From Mesaphorura yosii (taxonomy: Eukaryota; Arthropoda; Collembola; Poduromorpha; Tullbergiidae), in assembly GCA_009869945.1 (NCBI GenBank), contig WIXG01000271.1:1-64000 (forward strand): a stretch of DNA of 64,000 bases, in the 5' to 3' direction. The notes beneath the pieces are model-generated. The model was not told the origin of the DNA and searched no databases. It saw only the letters and a program-made list of their open reading frames with translations. Below, piece by piece: positions 1-12,332 of the stretch. Numbering within the stretch: the stretch's first letter is position 1; every line of letters begins with the position of its first letter. Made by a program: the position numbers and the translations under genes.

Positions 1-343
1 GCTAATAAAACTGAGAGGTGTGCATGGATGTGGCTGAAACTTTGGACATAGACGTAACTTTACTCAAGCTATCCAGCCATGTACCACACTTGTGCCCCGC
101 ACCTCCAGATTCGGCTGCAGGGTACCCCAGAATAATTATTTGACACCCTGTACATGCTGCCGGTACGGTGCTGAGTGACCGACTACGTACGCTTACAAAC
201 GCACTGCTTGCCTGTCGCCTATCTGTTGAGGTTTTTATTTACTTGCTCAGAACTCGAGCAGACGACTGGCAGAGTTCATTCAAATAATTATATTAGATTA
301 TTTCCAATTCAGTGTTTGAGCTGCTGCTTTCTTTTTTTTGCAG
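1..343. other. Upstream/5' intron sequence of the homeobrain-like gene
   Basis: No conserved coding sequence is visible here. The stretch ends in a strong pyrimidine-rich splice acceptor (run of T then CAG at 341-343), so the exon with the start codon probably begins at 344. The sequence before it is then an intron that separates it from an unseen 5' untranslated exon. An in-frame TAA lies between the acceptor and the first ATG, which supports translation starting at 387 and not upstream. Confidence 0.5.
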
Positions 344-386
344 ATTCTCTTTGCAAATTTTGTCCCGATAAGAGACGCAGCACGTC

Positions 387-3300
387 ATGATGATGATGAG
401 CGAGAGTTTATTGGCAAGCCAATCTAAGAATGGCTACAACAGTGTGCCGTCGAATATAGTCACCGGTAATTGCAACGGAGTGCAGACAGGTGGAAGCCAG
501 GAAAGCCTCAACATCGGAAGTACTTCATCTGCAGTGAAGCTTCCTTCGATGTACTCGAGCATTGAGAAACTTCTTGCATCCTCACCCACTGCAATGGCGA
601 GTTCTGGGACAACGGACGACGGACAGACACCGGCAGCAACGGAGACCGAGACCGAATTCAACCTGCAAAAAATAAGAGGTAAAATATTTTTTTTGAAAGC
701 TCTTATTGATGCATTTGGCAATAATTTAGCGCTCATTGACCATCTTCGCTGAACCGTTACAAATTAAATGATAAATTGACATCATTAATCGGGGTTTGCA
801 ACCGGCTTAATTGTTAGGAAGCTATTCTTTGTATGCATTTGAAACATTTTTGAGATTCAACAAACATTATGTAGAGCCAAGCTGATGCGTGAGACTTCAT
901 TACGGCCGGTCTTCAACGGTTTGATTAAGTTGAGTTGCCTGTGCATGTGTTTGGGTATCGCATCTGTGATACGAAAGGCTCCTCAGTCTCAGTCCGGGTC
1001 TCGTTTTCGTTATCTGAGCCAAGATCATTTTCATGGGTGCATTACGTGTCTCAAATTACACTCAATAAAATAAACACTGCAACGGCAGCATTGCAATGGC
1101 ATGAGTACAGTGCAGCGCGGCGCAGATGCAAGCATGCATGCATGCAAAAAGCATAAGCAATATCGTTGATTAAATGAAATAGATTAGTGACAGATCGGTA
1201 ATGCAAAGATTCTCTCAGCTGAACGCACCTAGCACTAATTTTTACGCATTAGTCTACTGCAACATGTATCCCACAAATCTGATTTGATAAACCCTTCCCT
1301 GCTCGCATTGCATGCACGCGCGCATTGTGGTGTAGAAGGCACAAGGGTTGATTGAGGGATGAAAATGAAATTAGGCCAGCATTCATTCCCCCTTCACTTC
1401 CGCTCTTGCTTCTCTCGATGGATAATTTCTAATCTATTCTTAAATTGGTCAGAAACAATTTCATTAATAACCCTGGCTCACACTGTGCCACCGAATCTGG
1501 CCCGCGCCCACAGAAGTGTGTACACAAATGAATAATTTTGGTCTCACAACAATTAGTCATGCTTAGCGTTTGCTGGAAGCGCAGCGCAGGGCCATACGCA
1601 CATGTGGGCAGTGTTCCTGTTGGCATCATTAATCAATACAGGCAAGGTTTGATTAATCGAATTTGTCATTTCTATCAAAGCTACGGACAAGCGAGGATGC
1701 GTAGGCACACACCTTGGAAGTCTTATCTAATGTAATTAGAAAGATAATGCGTAAACAGACTTGGACATTATTTCGTGTAATAATTTTTTCATCGTGAGAT
1801 TATTTTGTCAGAATCGTACTGCCTTTGATTGGCACTTGATCGGGCATTGGTCTAAATTTCCATATGGCATCGTCTTTCAATTTTTATGGTTAATTGGCAA
1901 TTGTGTGATATAATTTAGTGCACTTCACCCTCGTGTGCCTGCCCAATGTCGGTCTTGGTTCCCATGAGTCATGGATCAGACTGAGGACAAGGAAATTAGT
2001 CTCAATTGTCGTGCACTAAAGCCGGACAGAACCAAGCAGGCCTGGGGTTACATTTCACGTTCCACTCTTTGCCTTTGCCTCTGCTTGAATGAAAAAAGTA
2101 GTGACAATAAACGAAGGATTCAAATTAAGTACTATTAAAATGTATTATTTTATCACGGCACGTGCGCGGCCGACGTTGCAAGATGATACACGCTTACAAT
2201 GCGACAGTTGACAATAATGGCATGATGAAGGGACTGTCGTAGTGACTGCTGCCTCTGTGTGTACGTGCTTATTAAATTTTAGTTCACTTCTCCAGTGCCA
2301 ATAATAATATTGTCAATATTGCAAAGGCAGTAGCAGTAGCAGCAACAGAGATAGTCTCCGGGCTTTCACATGGCCTTGCCTGGCTCGTGTTGCGCTCGGT
2401 CAGGCCTCGACTGTGGCGATGCCAATGTCATGATCCGCAATCCTCAAACTCGCTGTTCGCTCCTGCTCCCGGCAGCGTCAACATTAAGTCGTATTATTGC
2501 AATGCACTGTTGACTGTCGCGGGGGAACATTGTTGGCCGTGGCATTGACAATCGACAACGAAATAAGAGAGTGAAAAAATAATTGACATTAGTTCTTTGC
2601 TGAGATGTGGCGTGTCGGACGACGTGACGCGCGCACACCAAATAAATGAGTACAAGTTGAGATGTCATTTGTGTAGTCAATGTAGTCAATGCGAATAAAT
2701 TCGTTCGCAGTGGGAAGGGCAATACACACGAGAAGCGTTGAAAGTGGCCTAGCACGTTTCACGTCTCATCGACATCATTTTATTTCATTACTGTTACTGC
2801 TCTTTTAATTAAGTAATCTAGATTCGATAAGTAATCTGCTGGTGTTTACTTAATTTCATTCAATTTTCTGTATTTACAGGAACAACATTGAAGGTCGATT
2901 CCAGGCGCAAAGGCCTTCTGCAGACCAAAGTTGCTGTGAGTAGCATTTTTGCATTTTATCATCCTGCGTGTAGTAGTTCGTTCTGCTGTGGGGCATTTTG
3001 CGACATGCTTGTATACTTTCTCGTTTTGCGGTATTTCAGAGAAATGATGTCGACTGCCACGACGCTGTGATGACAGAACTGACTCTGCCCAACATTAAGT
3101 TCAATGAAAGTGTCATGGATGAGGAAAACGCACGCAATAAACCTGAATTCGATTGTTCAGACGATGAAGATGAGTCTCGATTGCTAATTGTGGATGAACA
3201 AGGTGATGCAGAGCCCGAACTACGTCACGAACGCAAGCGGAATTATGGGGACGAGGAAGGTACAGAAAACGGAAGCTGTAGCAGTCAAAACAGTACACAT

Positions 3301-6300
3301 CACGGCTTCCCAACGACCCTGATCAACGGAGAACAGAAACACGATCAAATCCGTGGCGATACTTACTTCGAGGATAACGAGCTTGATGGTCACACAAATA
3401 ATCCGCGGAAACTCCGGAGAAGTCGAACAACATTCACAACATATCAACTACATCAACTGGAGAGAGCCTTTGAGAAAACTCAATATCCGGACGTATTCAC
3501 GAGAGAAGAATTGGCCATGAGATTGGAATTGAGTGAAGCACGTGTTCAGGTAATTCAGTTGCTCTGTCTGGTGGGTTAAGATCCCTTGGACTCCATTGGG
3601 CTCTTATATCTCAAGAGTTGGTGCTAGCACGTGGCTCGATTTCTTCTAAGAAGCACATTTATTCATTTCTTTAATGACATTTTATCGGAAGCCATTTTGC
3701 TGAGATTGAGGGTAAAGATCCGATTCAGTTTCGAATTTAAATTCCACTTTGCCATTGCCATTACCACAGTTGCTTTGAAAAATCGAATCGGAAGAAATGA
3801 GAAAAGACATTTTTAAAAATGTACAAAGGACAAAGAAGTTTTAATACTCTCTCTTCCATTTCCTTTCATTCCTGGACATTTTTTCACATTAATAAAATAA
3901 ATAGATAAAAGATAAGAATCTTACAGGAAAAATCATTAAAAATGTGGATAAAAGAGAGACGTCCCAGTACGAGGAAATGATGATAAGATAAAAGTCGTAA
4001 TAATGTGAGTTGTCATTCGCATTGCTTTACCGCCAATTTGATCTCGAAAGTGAACTCAATTGAATGAAGACAAAAAGAACCAAAGAATAGGGTCTCACTT
4101 TATTTAGTTGACATATTTTCAAATAAGGTGTTTCATAAAAATGCTACAGAAGGAATTACTTACTGGCATTGAAAAAGACTTTGGAATTTAACGAGCCAAT
4201 TTAATTTCGGGTTGCAATTTCGCAATTAGGAGAAGAAATTGACGATTAATTTGTTCATAAACCTTAAGATTTTGTTCCACAAAATATTCAATATGCGTAT
4301 ATATTGAAAAAATCGTTGAATAGAAAAAATCTGCCTGCGCGTGTTCCGCTTGTTAGTGATCATTTGCGTGTGCGTTGTGAAAAAAATAAAAATCTCCGAA
4401 TGAGTAGAACCAATTCCTGGAGTACAATTAAAATGAAATTAATACCTTTTAATTGTTCTTGTTTCTTTTCTATTGATAAATTGAGTTACCAAGTTGAAAC
4501 TCGTGATTAATTGCTTCTTCTTATGTTGTGCGCACTCAGCCGCAAAATGCAATGCAAGTTACTTTTTAATTTTGCCCATCAAAGAGTGAGTATTGTGCAG
4601 TGCACGATTTTAATCTCTTCTCAACGGCGACTGGTGACTGCTACGATTACAGTGAAAGAGTTGCATAGCATGACTTTGGAGTGAAAGCACTCAGGCATCG
4701 CGTTGGAGTGCAGCGACTCTTTTACCCTTATTGACGATGATTGCACGATTACTACGATAATGCCACTGTCGACAGAGTGAAATCATTGTGTGATTCTGCT
4801 AAACTCTTGTGGGTGTAATCAAGCGCGAACGCGAAAGTGTTGCTCGTATTGTAAAATGTAGAATGAGAGTAGATTGAGTGAAAAGCCTGAAAGTAGCAAG
4901 TTAATAATCGGAGAAGCCTTTGTTCACTTGTTCTGCGTGCGAGTCTTAGCAGCGGTGGCAGTCGAGGCTCATTAACTGCCATTATAAACTGTGAATCTTC
5001 TAATTTAAGTAATTCAACCAGCCAATCACTCGCCACTCTACACAGACACTGTGCGCCATAAGCGTTAATGACACGCATGAGCGCACATGTGAGTGGATTA
5101 GTTACGTTAAATTAAAAATTAATCGCAACACTTTGTAGTTCCAATCTGCGATTTAATTCCTTACCCCCATAAAGAAAGCTTCTGTGTTTGAGGCAGACGT
5201 AATACAACAATTTTCGATTCGGTAGATGTGTCCTTTTCTCGAGCGAGTGTCTAGCGACTTAAAAACGAGAGCCGTCGGTGTAATTTGACTCTCACAGGTG
5301 AAGGAAGTAGTCTTAATGGGTGTACGCGCTTTCACGTTGTTTGTAAGCTTGCGTGCAGGAGCTCCCGGCTTAATAATGGATACTGCAATCGGTACGACAA
5401 ATCTTTCAAAGTGAATTGAAATTTGAATAAGACGAAATTGTTACACTTTTAAATTTCAATGATCGTGCCGAGCAAAGAAGTACCGAAGGGACCGGCCGGC
5501 TGCGAATACTCTTGAAAGCGGACAACAATCACAATACAATAACAAAAACATGCTATTAAATGTTTTCAATTATACCAGATTTGTTACATATTACTTGAGT
5601 AGACGTTTCAAGTGGGGACAAATACGTCCGCATATGAAATGTGTCCGACAATTTTACTTTGTATCAAGCACACAATTTGGTTCTGGCACCGCATGAATTA
5701 CCCTCATTTTCAAGTGCTGAGTGCTGGTCCTTTGATATTTGATACTTTCATAAACTAATAGTTATTACAACGTATGCAGTCATTGTGTTCTCGACCACAA
5801 GGTAACATAGGCTGTCAGGCTAATTGTACATATTAGTTAACACAAGAGCAATTATCACCCTAGGACAGGATACGCGATTCGAAAGCTTCGGTAGGGATTT
5901 CGCTTATGCCTAGGTGTACATGCCTTTTCCGTTATCCATCGGGGCAAACTGAGAAAGCTCCAATTGAAATTGAAAACATACAGTAATCTATTTCCATGTT
6001 CTTTGATTCTTTGATAGGTCTGGTTTCAAAATCGCCGTGCCAAGTGGAGAAAGCGTGAGAAGAACGTCCACGGACAGTCTCCTCGTGAGCTGGAAGGACG
6101 TGGAGCGCGTCAACCGAACCAATATTCATCCTTGATCTTTTCTCAGCAAGACGTTTCTGGGCACCCAAACACGCCACAATCTCAATCACGACTGTTCTCG
6201 GATCAGCAACAGCAGCAGATAACAGGGCCGTACCCCGGTAACTTTGGTCTTCACGAATTGTTCTGGAATCCACAACTTTGGCTGTCCCCGGGAGGAATCT

Positions 6301-7025
6301 ATTCACCTGCGTTTTTGTCCAACTTCCCGGCACTCGCGGCACAGTTGCAATCATCTGCATTCGCGGCTGCAGCCGCCGCCTCTGCAGGAAAAGGATCCCC
6401 GTTGACTTTGGACAAGGTATCAGGGATCCCAAAACAAGAAGTTAGCAGTGACTCTCCGCCTCTTTGTCCATGGAGTCCCAAGTCCTCTCTTTTTGCTTCC
6501 TTGCTTGCCAGTAACACGAATGGCCAAGTCAGTCCTTACAATATGAGCAAATCCAGCCGCCGCTTATCCGAAACTGCTTTCCCGTTCGATTTGTCAAAGT
6601 CTGAAACTAAAACTGATGACTTGGAGTATCCGAAGAAGCGCGCTGGATTCAAACCCAATTCCCGAGTTACCAGCTTGTCCGATTCTCCATATAGTAGCGC
6701 GTCCCCAGCAAAGTCGGCTTTGTCAGGGTCACAGTCCTCCGCATCCAGCAGAAGCTCCTCTCGTTCCGTGTCTCCTCAGTCTTACGATGCGACTGTCAAT
6801 CCACCATTGGCCATTAATTTGGCATTGAACAAAGACGGTGAAAGTAATAAGCACAAGAATGTGGAGCCGACAACTCGCAATTTACCAGGTGAGAGATTCA
6901 TGTTACTCGAAGACAGCATTGCCATTCCGTCGAACATGACGCGCCAAGAGAGTGCGGACTTTCTCAGAGAAAGGGGAATTGAATTCGCGATGAAGAAACG
7001 AGAGTCAGTTAAAAATGGTGATTAA
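387..7025 (+). CDS. hbn: Homeobrain-like paired-class (Q50) homeodomain transcription factor
   Basis: Sequence-specific nuclear transcription factor. Four coding exons join in phase: 387-678, 2880-2935, 3040-3549 and 6018-7025, giving about 621 residues. The homeodomain lies at about residues 241-300. Its N-terminal arm [20 protein letters not shown], followed by [17 protein letters not shown] and [15 protein letters not shown], matches homeobrain more closely than Arx, Rx or aristaless. Residue 50 is Gln and residue 51 Asn, as in paired-like proteins. An octapeptide/eh1-like repressor motif (YSSIEKLLA) is near residues 56-64. The tail has a poly-Q tract, a poly-Ala tract and Ser-rich stretches. 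I see no convincing OAR motif at the C-terminus. The start is the first of four consecutive ATGs after an in-frame stop. The intron at homeodomain residues 46/47 is a common paired-like position. Homeobrain acts in anterior brain patterning in insects; that role is inferred here. Confidence 0.87.
679..2879 (+). other. Intron 1 of the homeobrain-like gene (2.2 kb)
   Basis: The donor GTAAAA follows codon phase 1 at 678 and the acceptor TTTACAG ends at 2879. No coding sequence or recognised repeat is seen inside. It is far longer than the introns of the neighbouring housekeeping genes, so it is a natural place for cis-regulatory DNA; that is inference. Confidence 0.65.
3412..6059 (+). other. hbn: Homeobox, split by intron 3
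   Basis: The 180-bp homeobox is split: residues 1-46 end the exon at 3549 (…ARVQ) and residues 47-60 open the exon at 6018 ([10 protein letters not shown]…). Intron 3 (3550-6017, about 2.5 kb) is phase 0, with donor GTAATT and acceptor TTTGATAG. Recognition-helix residues I see: Val47, Gln50, Asn51, Arg53. Confidence 0.85.
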
Positions 7026-7286
7026 ATTCGCAACACGATTGGTTATTTTTGCATGCTGTACATAGTTTAGAGAGTAGTTTTAGTTCTCTAATGTCATTAA
7101 GATTTAGTCCTTTTTCCGTTAATTGAGTCGGAGTTCCCAGGGTTATGAATTTGTCTAACTCTAACAATTAACGTCTCATGTAAATTGTGTGTTCATTATT
7201 AATTAAGACAAAATACTGCTTAGCTTAGCCTGTGTTTGACTTATATTGAAATTTCCGTGTGGAAATCTCGAAAACAGAAGCATGTT

Positions 7287-7292
7287 AATAAA
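7287..7292 (+). terminator. Candidate poly(A) signal of the homeobrain-like gene
   Basis: AATAAA lies about 260 nt downstream of the hbn stop codon, within A/T-rich sequence, and is the best placed signal before the next gene. Confidence 0.4.
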
Positions 7293-8605
7293 GGAAACGT
7301 TGAAAGTTGTCAAAATTCGTATCCCTTTGCTCAACTATTCTGAGTTACTAGGTTGTGTGTTTATTAAATCTGGAAAATTCGGAGGAAAATGTCATTTGTT
7401 TGAGTCAGTCGCTTGTCGCTTTTCCTTCGTTCGGATTCCATCCCGCCTCGTCTCGTCTGACTTTATTTAAGAAACGAATCAAAATCTAATAACGAGTAAC
7501 AAAACATTCAAGCGTATATCAAATTTCCTCTTTTATCAAATGTACACGCACAAAAGTGGCAAATAATAGAAACAAAGATTAAAGACGGAGACAACTCGAC
7601 AGCCCAAAAGACAACGCTCGCAGGTATTCCGGGAACGAACGACAGTCTCGCAATAAAAATTTTATTAGTTTTTATTTGGAATTTAAATAAGACAAGTTCC
7701 ATTCGCCGTTGCGTGACCTCCTCGACGAATGAGAAAGAAATCAAATCATCGCTATTATTGCGATTACAATAACAATGAGCAATAAACGAAGTTTGATGAA
7801 TAATAAAAGTCAATAACAAGTCAAGGAGAAAGACGCGAATCGACCCCGTCTGAGCTTCAGGCTACATTCTGTGTTATACAAAATTCGTTGGTGAAATTTC
7901 AATAAACTCGTGGTTCTGGTTCTGGTTGTGTGTATACTTTGCGGCTGGGCTTTGAGTATTGTGTGGTGATGGCCTTCTTTGAAATCCAAAAGCCAAAACC
8001 CACAGGGTTTCGAAACCCAATCACGATCAGACTCCGTCAAGACCAATAAACACAAATAAACGAATGAAGTCCTAACAAATTACATTCCTCGGACGTGGGC
8101 ATAGAGTATTTCCTTAGTCAATTTGGAAGAGTGCGACTCGCGACTGATGAAAACTGACCAACTTTATCGCTTTCGGCTTTTTGGTCATGATCATGTCATG
8201 TATGCATGACTTGGATAGAAATAGAAGTATTGAAACCCACAATAAACACCACTTCAAACCAAAAAGTTTCGGTAGGGATGCACCATTTGAACTTTTGCTC
8301 TTTCGCAATGAGAACTCGAAGCGCTTAGAATTTATTAGACAGACGGAGGAGGAAATGCCCTGGTTGCTGGTATTAATAAGCAATGAGCTCACTGTAGCAA
8401 CCTTCAGTCAATGTACGCCACCATGTTCACAGTGAATGACGCCCTGAATTGAACGGACACCTAACTCCTGGTGCTTATGAATATGGCGAATTAACGAACG
8501 ATTAACTTGGGTTGACACTTGCGTTCACGAATATCTCACATTGATATTAGTGTTCAACGTACTCCATTAAGTCAAAGAAACCAAAACCAAAACCGATGAA
8601 CTAAA
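7293..8605. other. Intergenic region between hbn and the WD-repeat gene
   Basis: About 1.3 kb of A/T-rich sequence with no frame that shows family similarity or a consistent splice structure. It should contain the promoter and 5' UTR of the WD-repeat gene; no TATA box is obvious close to 8606. Confidence 0.4.
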
Positions 8606-11600
8606 ATGGCATCCAAATCCAAGCTGAAACGAAGCCGGAGCGGTACCGCTTCGAGGAGGGGCACCGTAAAGAACATGGACATCACCATCCAATTCTACGA
8701 CAACTTGTCACGTGTGATGGACGGTTTGAGAAAATCACTGGAAACCGTCCAAGAAAAGTACAGGAAGCAGGATGAAGCAGTTAATTTTGGCGTCGGGCAC
8801 GTCGAAAGCAAGAAGCTCATACATGGCATATCACAAGGGGCAGTGAATCATGGCGTCTATGGTGTTGTTGACATTCTGTATAACCCCAATGTGAAGGTAG
8901 GAGGAAATACGAATGCTGTCCTATTTGCTATTGTTAGCCTAATATTTAGCAATTCCGCTAGGAATACATTGCTCTCACGAGATTTGGAGATATTCTCAGA
9001 TTTAGTTGGAGTGGGGGTCCGTTGCCTGCTCCGGTGCGCCTCCCGACAAAGACATTTAACCGATTTCTGTACATCAAACATGCGAGCCTTTACATTTGCT
9101 GGACAACTGGAAAGTCGTCATTCTTCGTCACAAAGGACGACTTTGCTCTTGTGATTGACACAGTTGCGATTGCTCCAATCGATAACATCATTTACGGCGG
9201 CCGCAAGAATGAAGAGACGTTCGACATCTTTATCATTTGTGGAGCATCAATCAACGTAACTTAAATTTGAACCTATCTCATTGAAGATAATATTATGGAG
9301 CCCTATCAATTTGCAGAAATATTCTTATCACCCCGTGAATAATGTTGTGACACTGCAAGACGCCTTGAAAATGTCTGATATTGAAGCAGAGAAAGGTAGG
9401 TGGCTTTTGAAATGAAAAACAGTGAAAACTTATCGCTTGACATACTTACTTACAGCCGTGATTGAGCACACGTGCTTCGACTTTCCACCAGAAGGTCCAA
9501 ATGACCGAAAGCAGTGGATTTACTTGACATTCAAGCGAAATTGCTCGGTTTTGGACTCCGCGAGCGGGCGTATTCACTTGACCAAAAAGAATCTCCACGA
9601 TGTTCAAGTCACTGCAATACTAGTAATTGGCGCGTCCGAATTCATTGTTACTGGCGATGTACGTGGAATGCGTGAGTGACTCAATACTGAATAACTTTCA
9701 GTTAACATGTGTATTTCACTGGTCTCATATCAGTCAAAATGTTAGTTCGCATGTGGGGCCCTCGTCTGACGTATATAACTGAGATTCATCCCCACTTAGC
9801 TCCTGTGTCGCACTTAATCGAACACCCGAATGGACGAGCAGCGCTTTCATTTTCCAGAGATCAAATTATATTCGCGTGGAGTTTCGACAGCAAACAAAAG
9901 GTACGTAACAGTCTTGAGTTCTACTTGCAGTTCTAAAGTGGGCTTCAAAAATAGTCTGAATAATCTGATTTGTTGTTGTTCAGCTGGAAAAGTTGGATTC
10001 TCCTGAGATCATTCAGAAAATCGCTATCAATCACGAAGCCAAAAGCTTCTTGACTCAAGGTCCAAGAAAACTTGTAATATGGAAAACGAATGTTGCGTAC
10101 CATCCTCATGCTCAGCTAAGGTGCGTGTTAAGCAGTTCAGTGTTCCCAAACTAAAGCATCATTACCGTCACAATTTTCTTCAGTGCGCCGATGGTCGATG
10201 TTCGCTTGACTTGGCATCCCGACTTTGAACGAAGAGCGTACGTGTTAACCAAAGATAATACAATTCGAGTTGTAAACCCAACCACCGGCCAGATTCTTAC
10301 ATCTGTTCTGGTGAACCCACCAAAACCACTCGTACTTTCAATGACTTACGTTCGCAACGGTGGTAAGCAACAAAATATCCTGGATCAAAAAAATAAAATA
10401 TACTGGTCACTGGGTCGACTGAATCACACCCAAAACAAGACTTCAACTAAATTTTTACTTGCAGAAATGAACTCAATGTTCGTGCTTGCCGAGAGCAGAA
10501 ATCAGCAGCTCGAGGTTCAGCGATTTGACTGCTCATCGAATCCGGCCAAGTTGATGGAAACCTGGGATGAGAATTTGTGGGATTCTGCCGTGACCTGCTT
10601 CAACCTCTACGATTGCGTCCCATCCATCACACTCGCAGAGAAACATTTGACATTCAAAAGTATCTTATTAAACCCGCACTACAAAATTAAGCTAAGAATT
10701 CTAATTCTACCTTAGGAAAACATGAGATACTCGCGAGTAAGGAAACTTTCCTCATCGTGGGACGCCGTGACGGTTGCATTTCGCGGGTGAATGTGAAAAC
10801 AGGAGAAATGGATTTCTTTGCCACTTGCCACAAGGGCCCAGTGTCCAAAGTTGAAGTTAATAACGAGATGAATCAGTTTGTTTCACTGGGCATCTCGCCC
10901 TCACTTCGTTTATGGAAAGTCGCGCTGAATCAAGATGACATTTTCGTCCCGCTATTCGACATAAGCTGGCAGTTTCCAATCAAGCACGTTGCGCTCGTAC
11001 GAGGACTCATTGGATTCGCTCTGTCAAGCACGGATTCTCCAACACATCGCGTCGTTGTTTATAACACTGCGAAAGCCGGTAGGGCACATTAATCGAACAT
11101 TAATTTAATTCAGGAATGTGAAAATTTTACACTGATTTCCTCCTCGCGCAGAGAGATATGACCACCGAAATCATTATTCTCACGAAAAGGAGATCATTTC
11201 GTTCTCGTCTTCGAAAGAATTGGTTCTCTTTTGCTCAACAAGTCTTGACGAGACCGTCCGTGTATGGAGCGAAGTGAACGAATTGGTGCACTTGATTCTC
11301 CTGAACTGGGTCCCGAGTTATGGTGCGTTTGGTTCGTTGCAAGGTGACATATTTATTGGGATCCTGAACCAGCTGCAAGTCATCCCAGCCGAAACATGTA
11401 CGAATGTTTGAGTTAACTTTGTGATTTATGCTTTCTTCTGCGAATTATGCTCTCCAGACTTGACTACACTTTATCGCAACCGTGCAATGCTGGGTGGTCT
11501 AAGTGCCGGATCCAAGGAGGCTATCGTACCACTAAATGTCGCGAAAACGGGGCAAGACGCTCGAATGTATGTGGTTCTCGAAGAGCCCAAGCCACAAGAA

Positions 11601-11921
11601 CCGCTGCCATCAATTCAGCTCTACAAGGAGCCGCAAGACTCACAAGTGGCCAAGGGGTACGAACGGCTCCGTCTTGGTCAGCTCGACTTGGAACTCATTG
11701 TTGCGGGGAAACACCCACTGGACTGGTCAACCATCTCGGATCCGAGCACCGTGACGAAGAAGCAATGGGACGACATCGGGAAATCACTGTGGGAGGATGA
11801 CGACGACGAAGGGAATAAAATCGACCGCAAGTTTTTCATTTCAGAAGCTCGAAAAGCTCTCATGCAGAAAATGGATGCTGCCAAGAAAGACCTGAATACT
11901 TTTACCAACATTGAGCCTTAA
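8606..11921 (+). CDS. WD-repeat (beta-propeller) protein, possibly WDR87/WDR97-like
   Basis: Eleven exons join in phase: 8606-8896, 8962-9255, 9317-9395, 9456-9671, 9734-9900, 9984-10120, 10184-10362, 10465-10659, 10716-11078, 11152-11397 and 11458-11921. The product is about 876 residues, and introns are 56-102 nt. Diverged WD repeats are recognisable by repeat-ending strands such as TRFGDILRFSW, GPRKLVIWK, PSLRLWKV and LDETVRVWSE. The repeats fill most of the protein. The last 100 or so residues are non-repeat, hydrophilic and acidic (…SLWEDDDDEGN…), ending TFTNIEP. WD propellers are binding scaffolds and no catalytic role is expected. The order of motifs near the end (a YDH…HEKEI block, then SLDETVRVW, then a GDIFIGILNQL block) recalls WDR87/WDR97-type ciliary proteins, but I could not test this. 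The donors at 9671 and 10362 have close alternatives. Confidence 0.7.
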
Positions 11922-11933
11922 TTATTGTGAAAC

Positions 11934-11939
11934 AATAAA
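11934..11939 (+). terminator. Poly(A) signal of the WD-repeat gene
   Basis: AATAAA lies only 12 nt after the TAA stop (11919-11921), which implies a very short 3' UTR. Confidence 0.55.
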
Positions 11940-12332
11940 AGCGGTCATTGCATTGCTAAAACTCAACACTTCGCATCGTTCGTTCTCTTGGCATGGTATT
12001 CGTGCTTTCATCGTGCATGTGCTCTTTTGCCAGAAGCTTTGTACAAATTTCACCGAGATACATGCAGCGCCATCACACCGCTGTGGGAGCATTTCCTGTG
12101 CTGCAGTGAATTGGATTTGGACTTTGATCTTTCGATTTTTCGCTCTTATATCCTGCTGTTGTACTCCATTACTGGTGAAGGCGAAGGGAAGGAGCTCTTG
12201 GCAGTACAGTGGATTAAAAATATCGGAAGGTAGAAAGTAACGAAAATTGATTAGATTGAATCAGTGTGACTTGATCCACTGATTCGTTGTCGTCATTATT
12301 GGTGCAGTTTGGAGTAAACCAAGTAACTCAAG
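11940..12332. other. Intergenic region and COX5A promoter/5' UTR
   Basis: About 390 bp between the WD-gene poly(A) signal and the COX5A start. Open frames here show no family similarity and look fortuitous. The COX5A core promoter should lie here, but I see no specific element I can support. Confidence 0.4.

Noticed and set aside
6880..6895. CCAGGTGAGAG inside the last hbn exon, which looks like a splice donor
   Set aside because: The reading frame continues unbroken to a natural stop at 7025 and no acceptor with a better tail was found. It was kept as coding.
11911..12240. 109-codon plus-strand frame between the WD gene and COX5A
   Set aside because: It starts within the WD gene stop region and has no motif or coding-like composition. 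It is probably promoter and UTR sequence.
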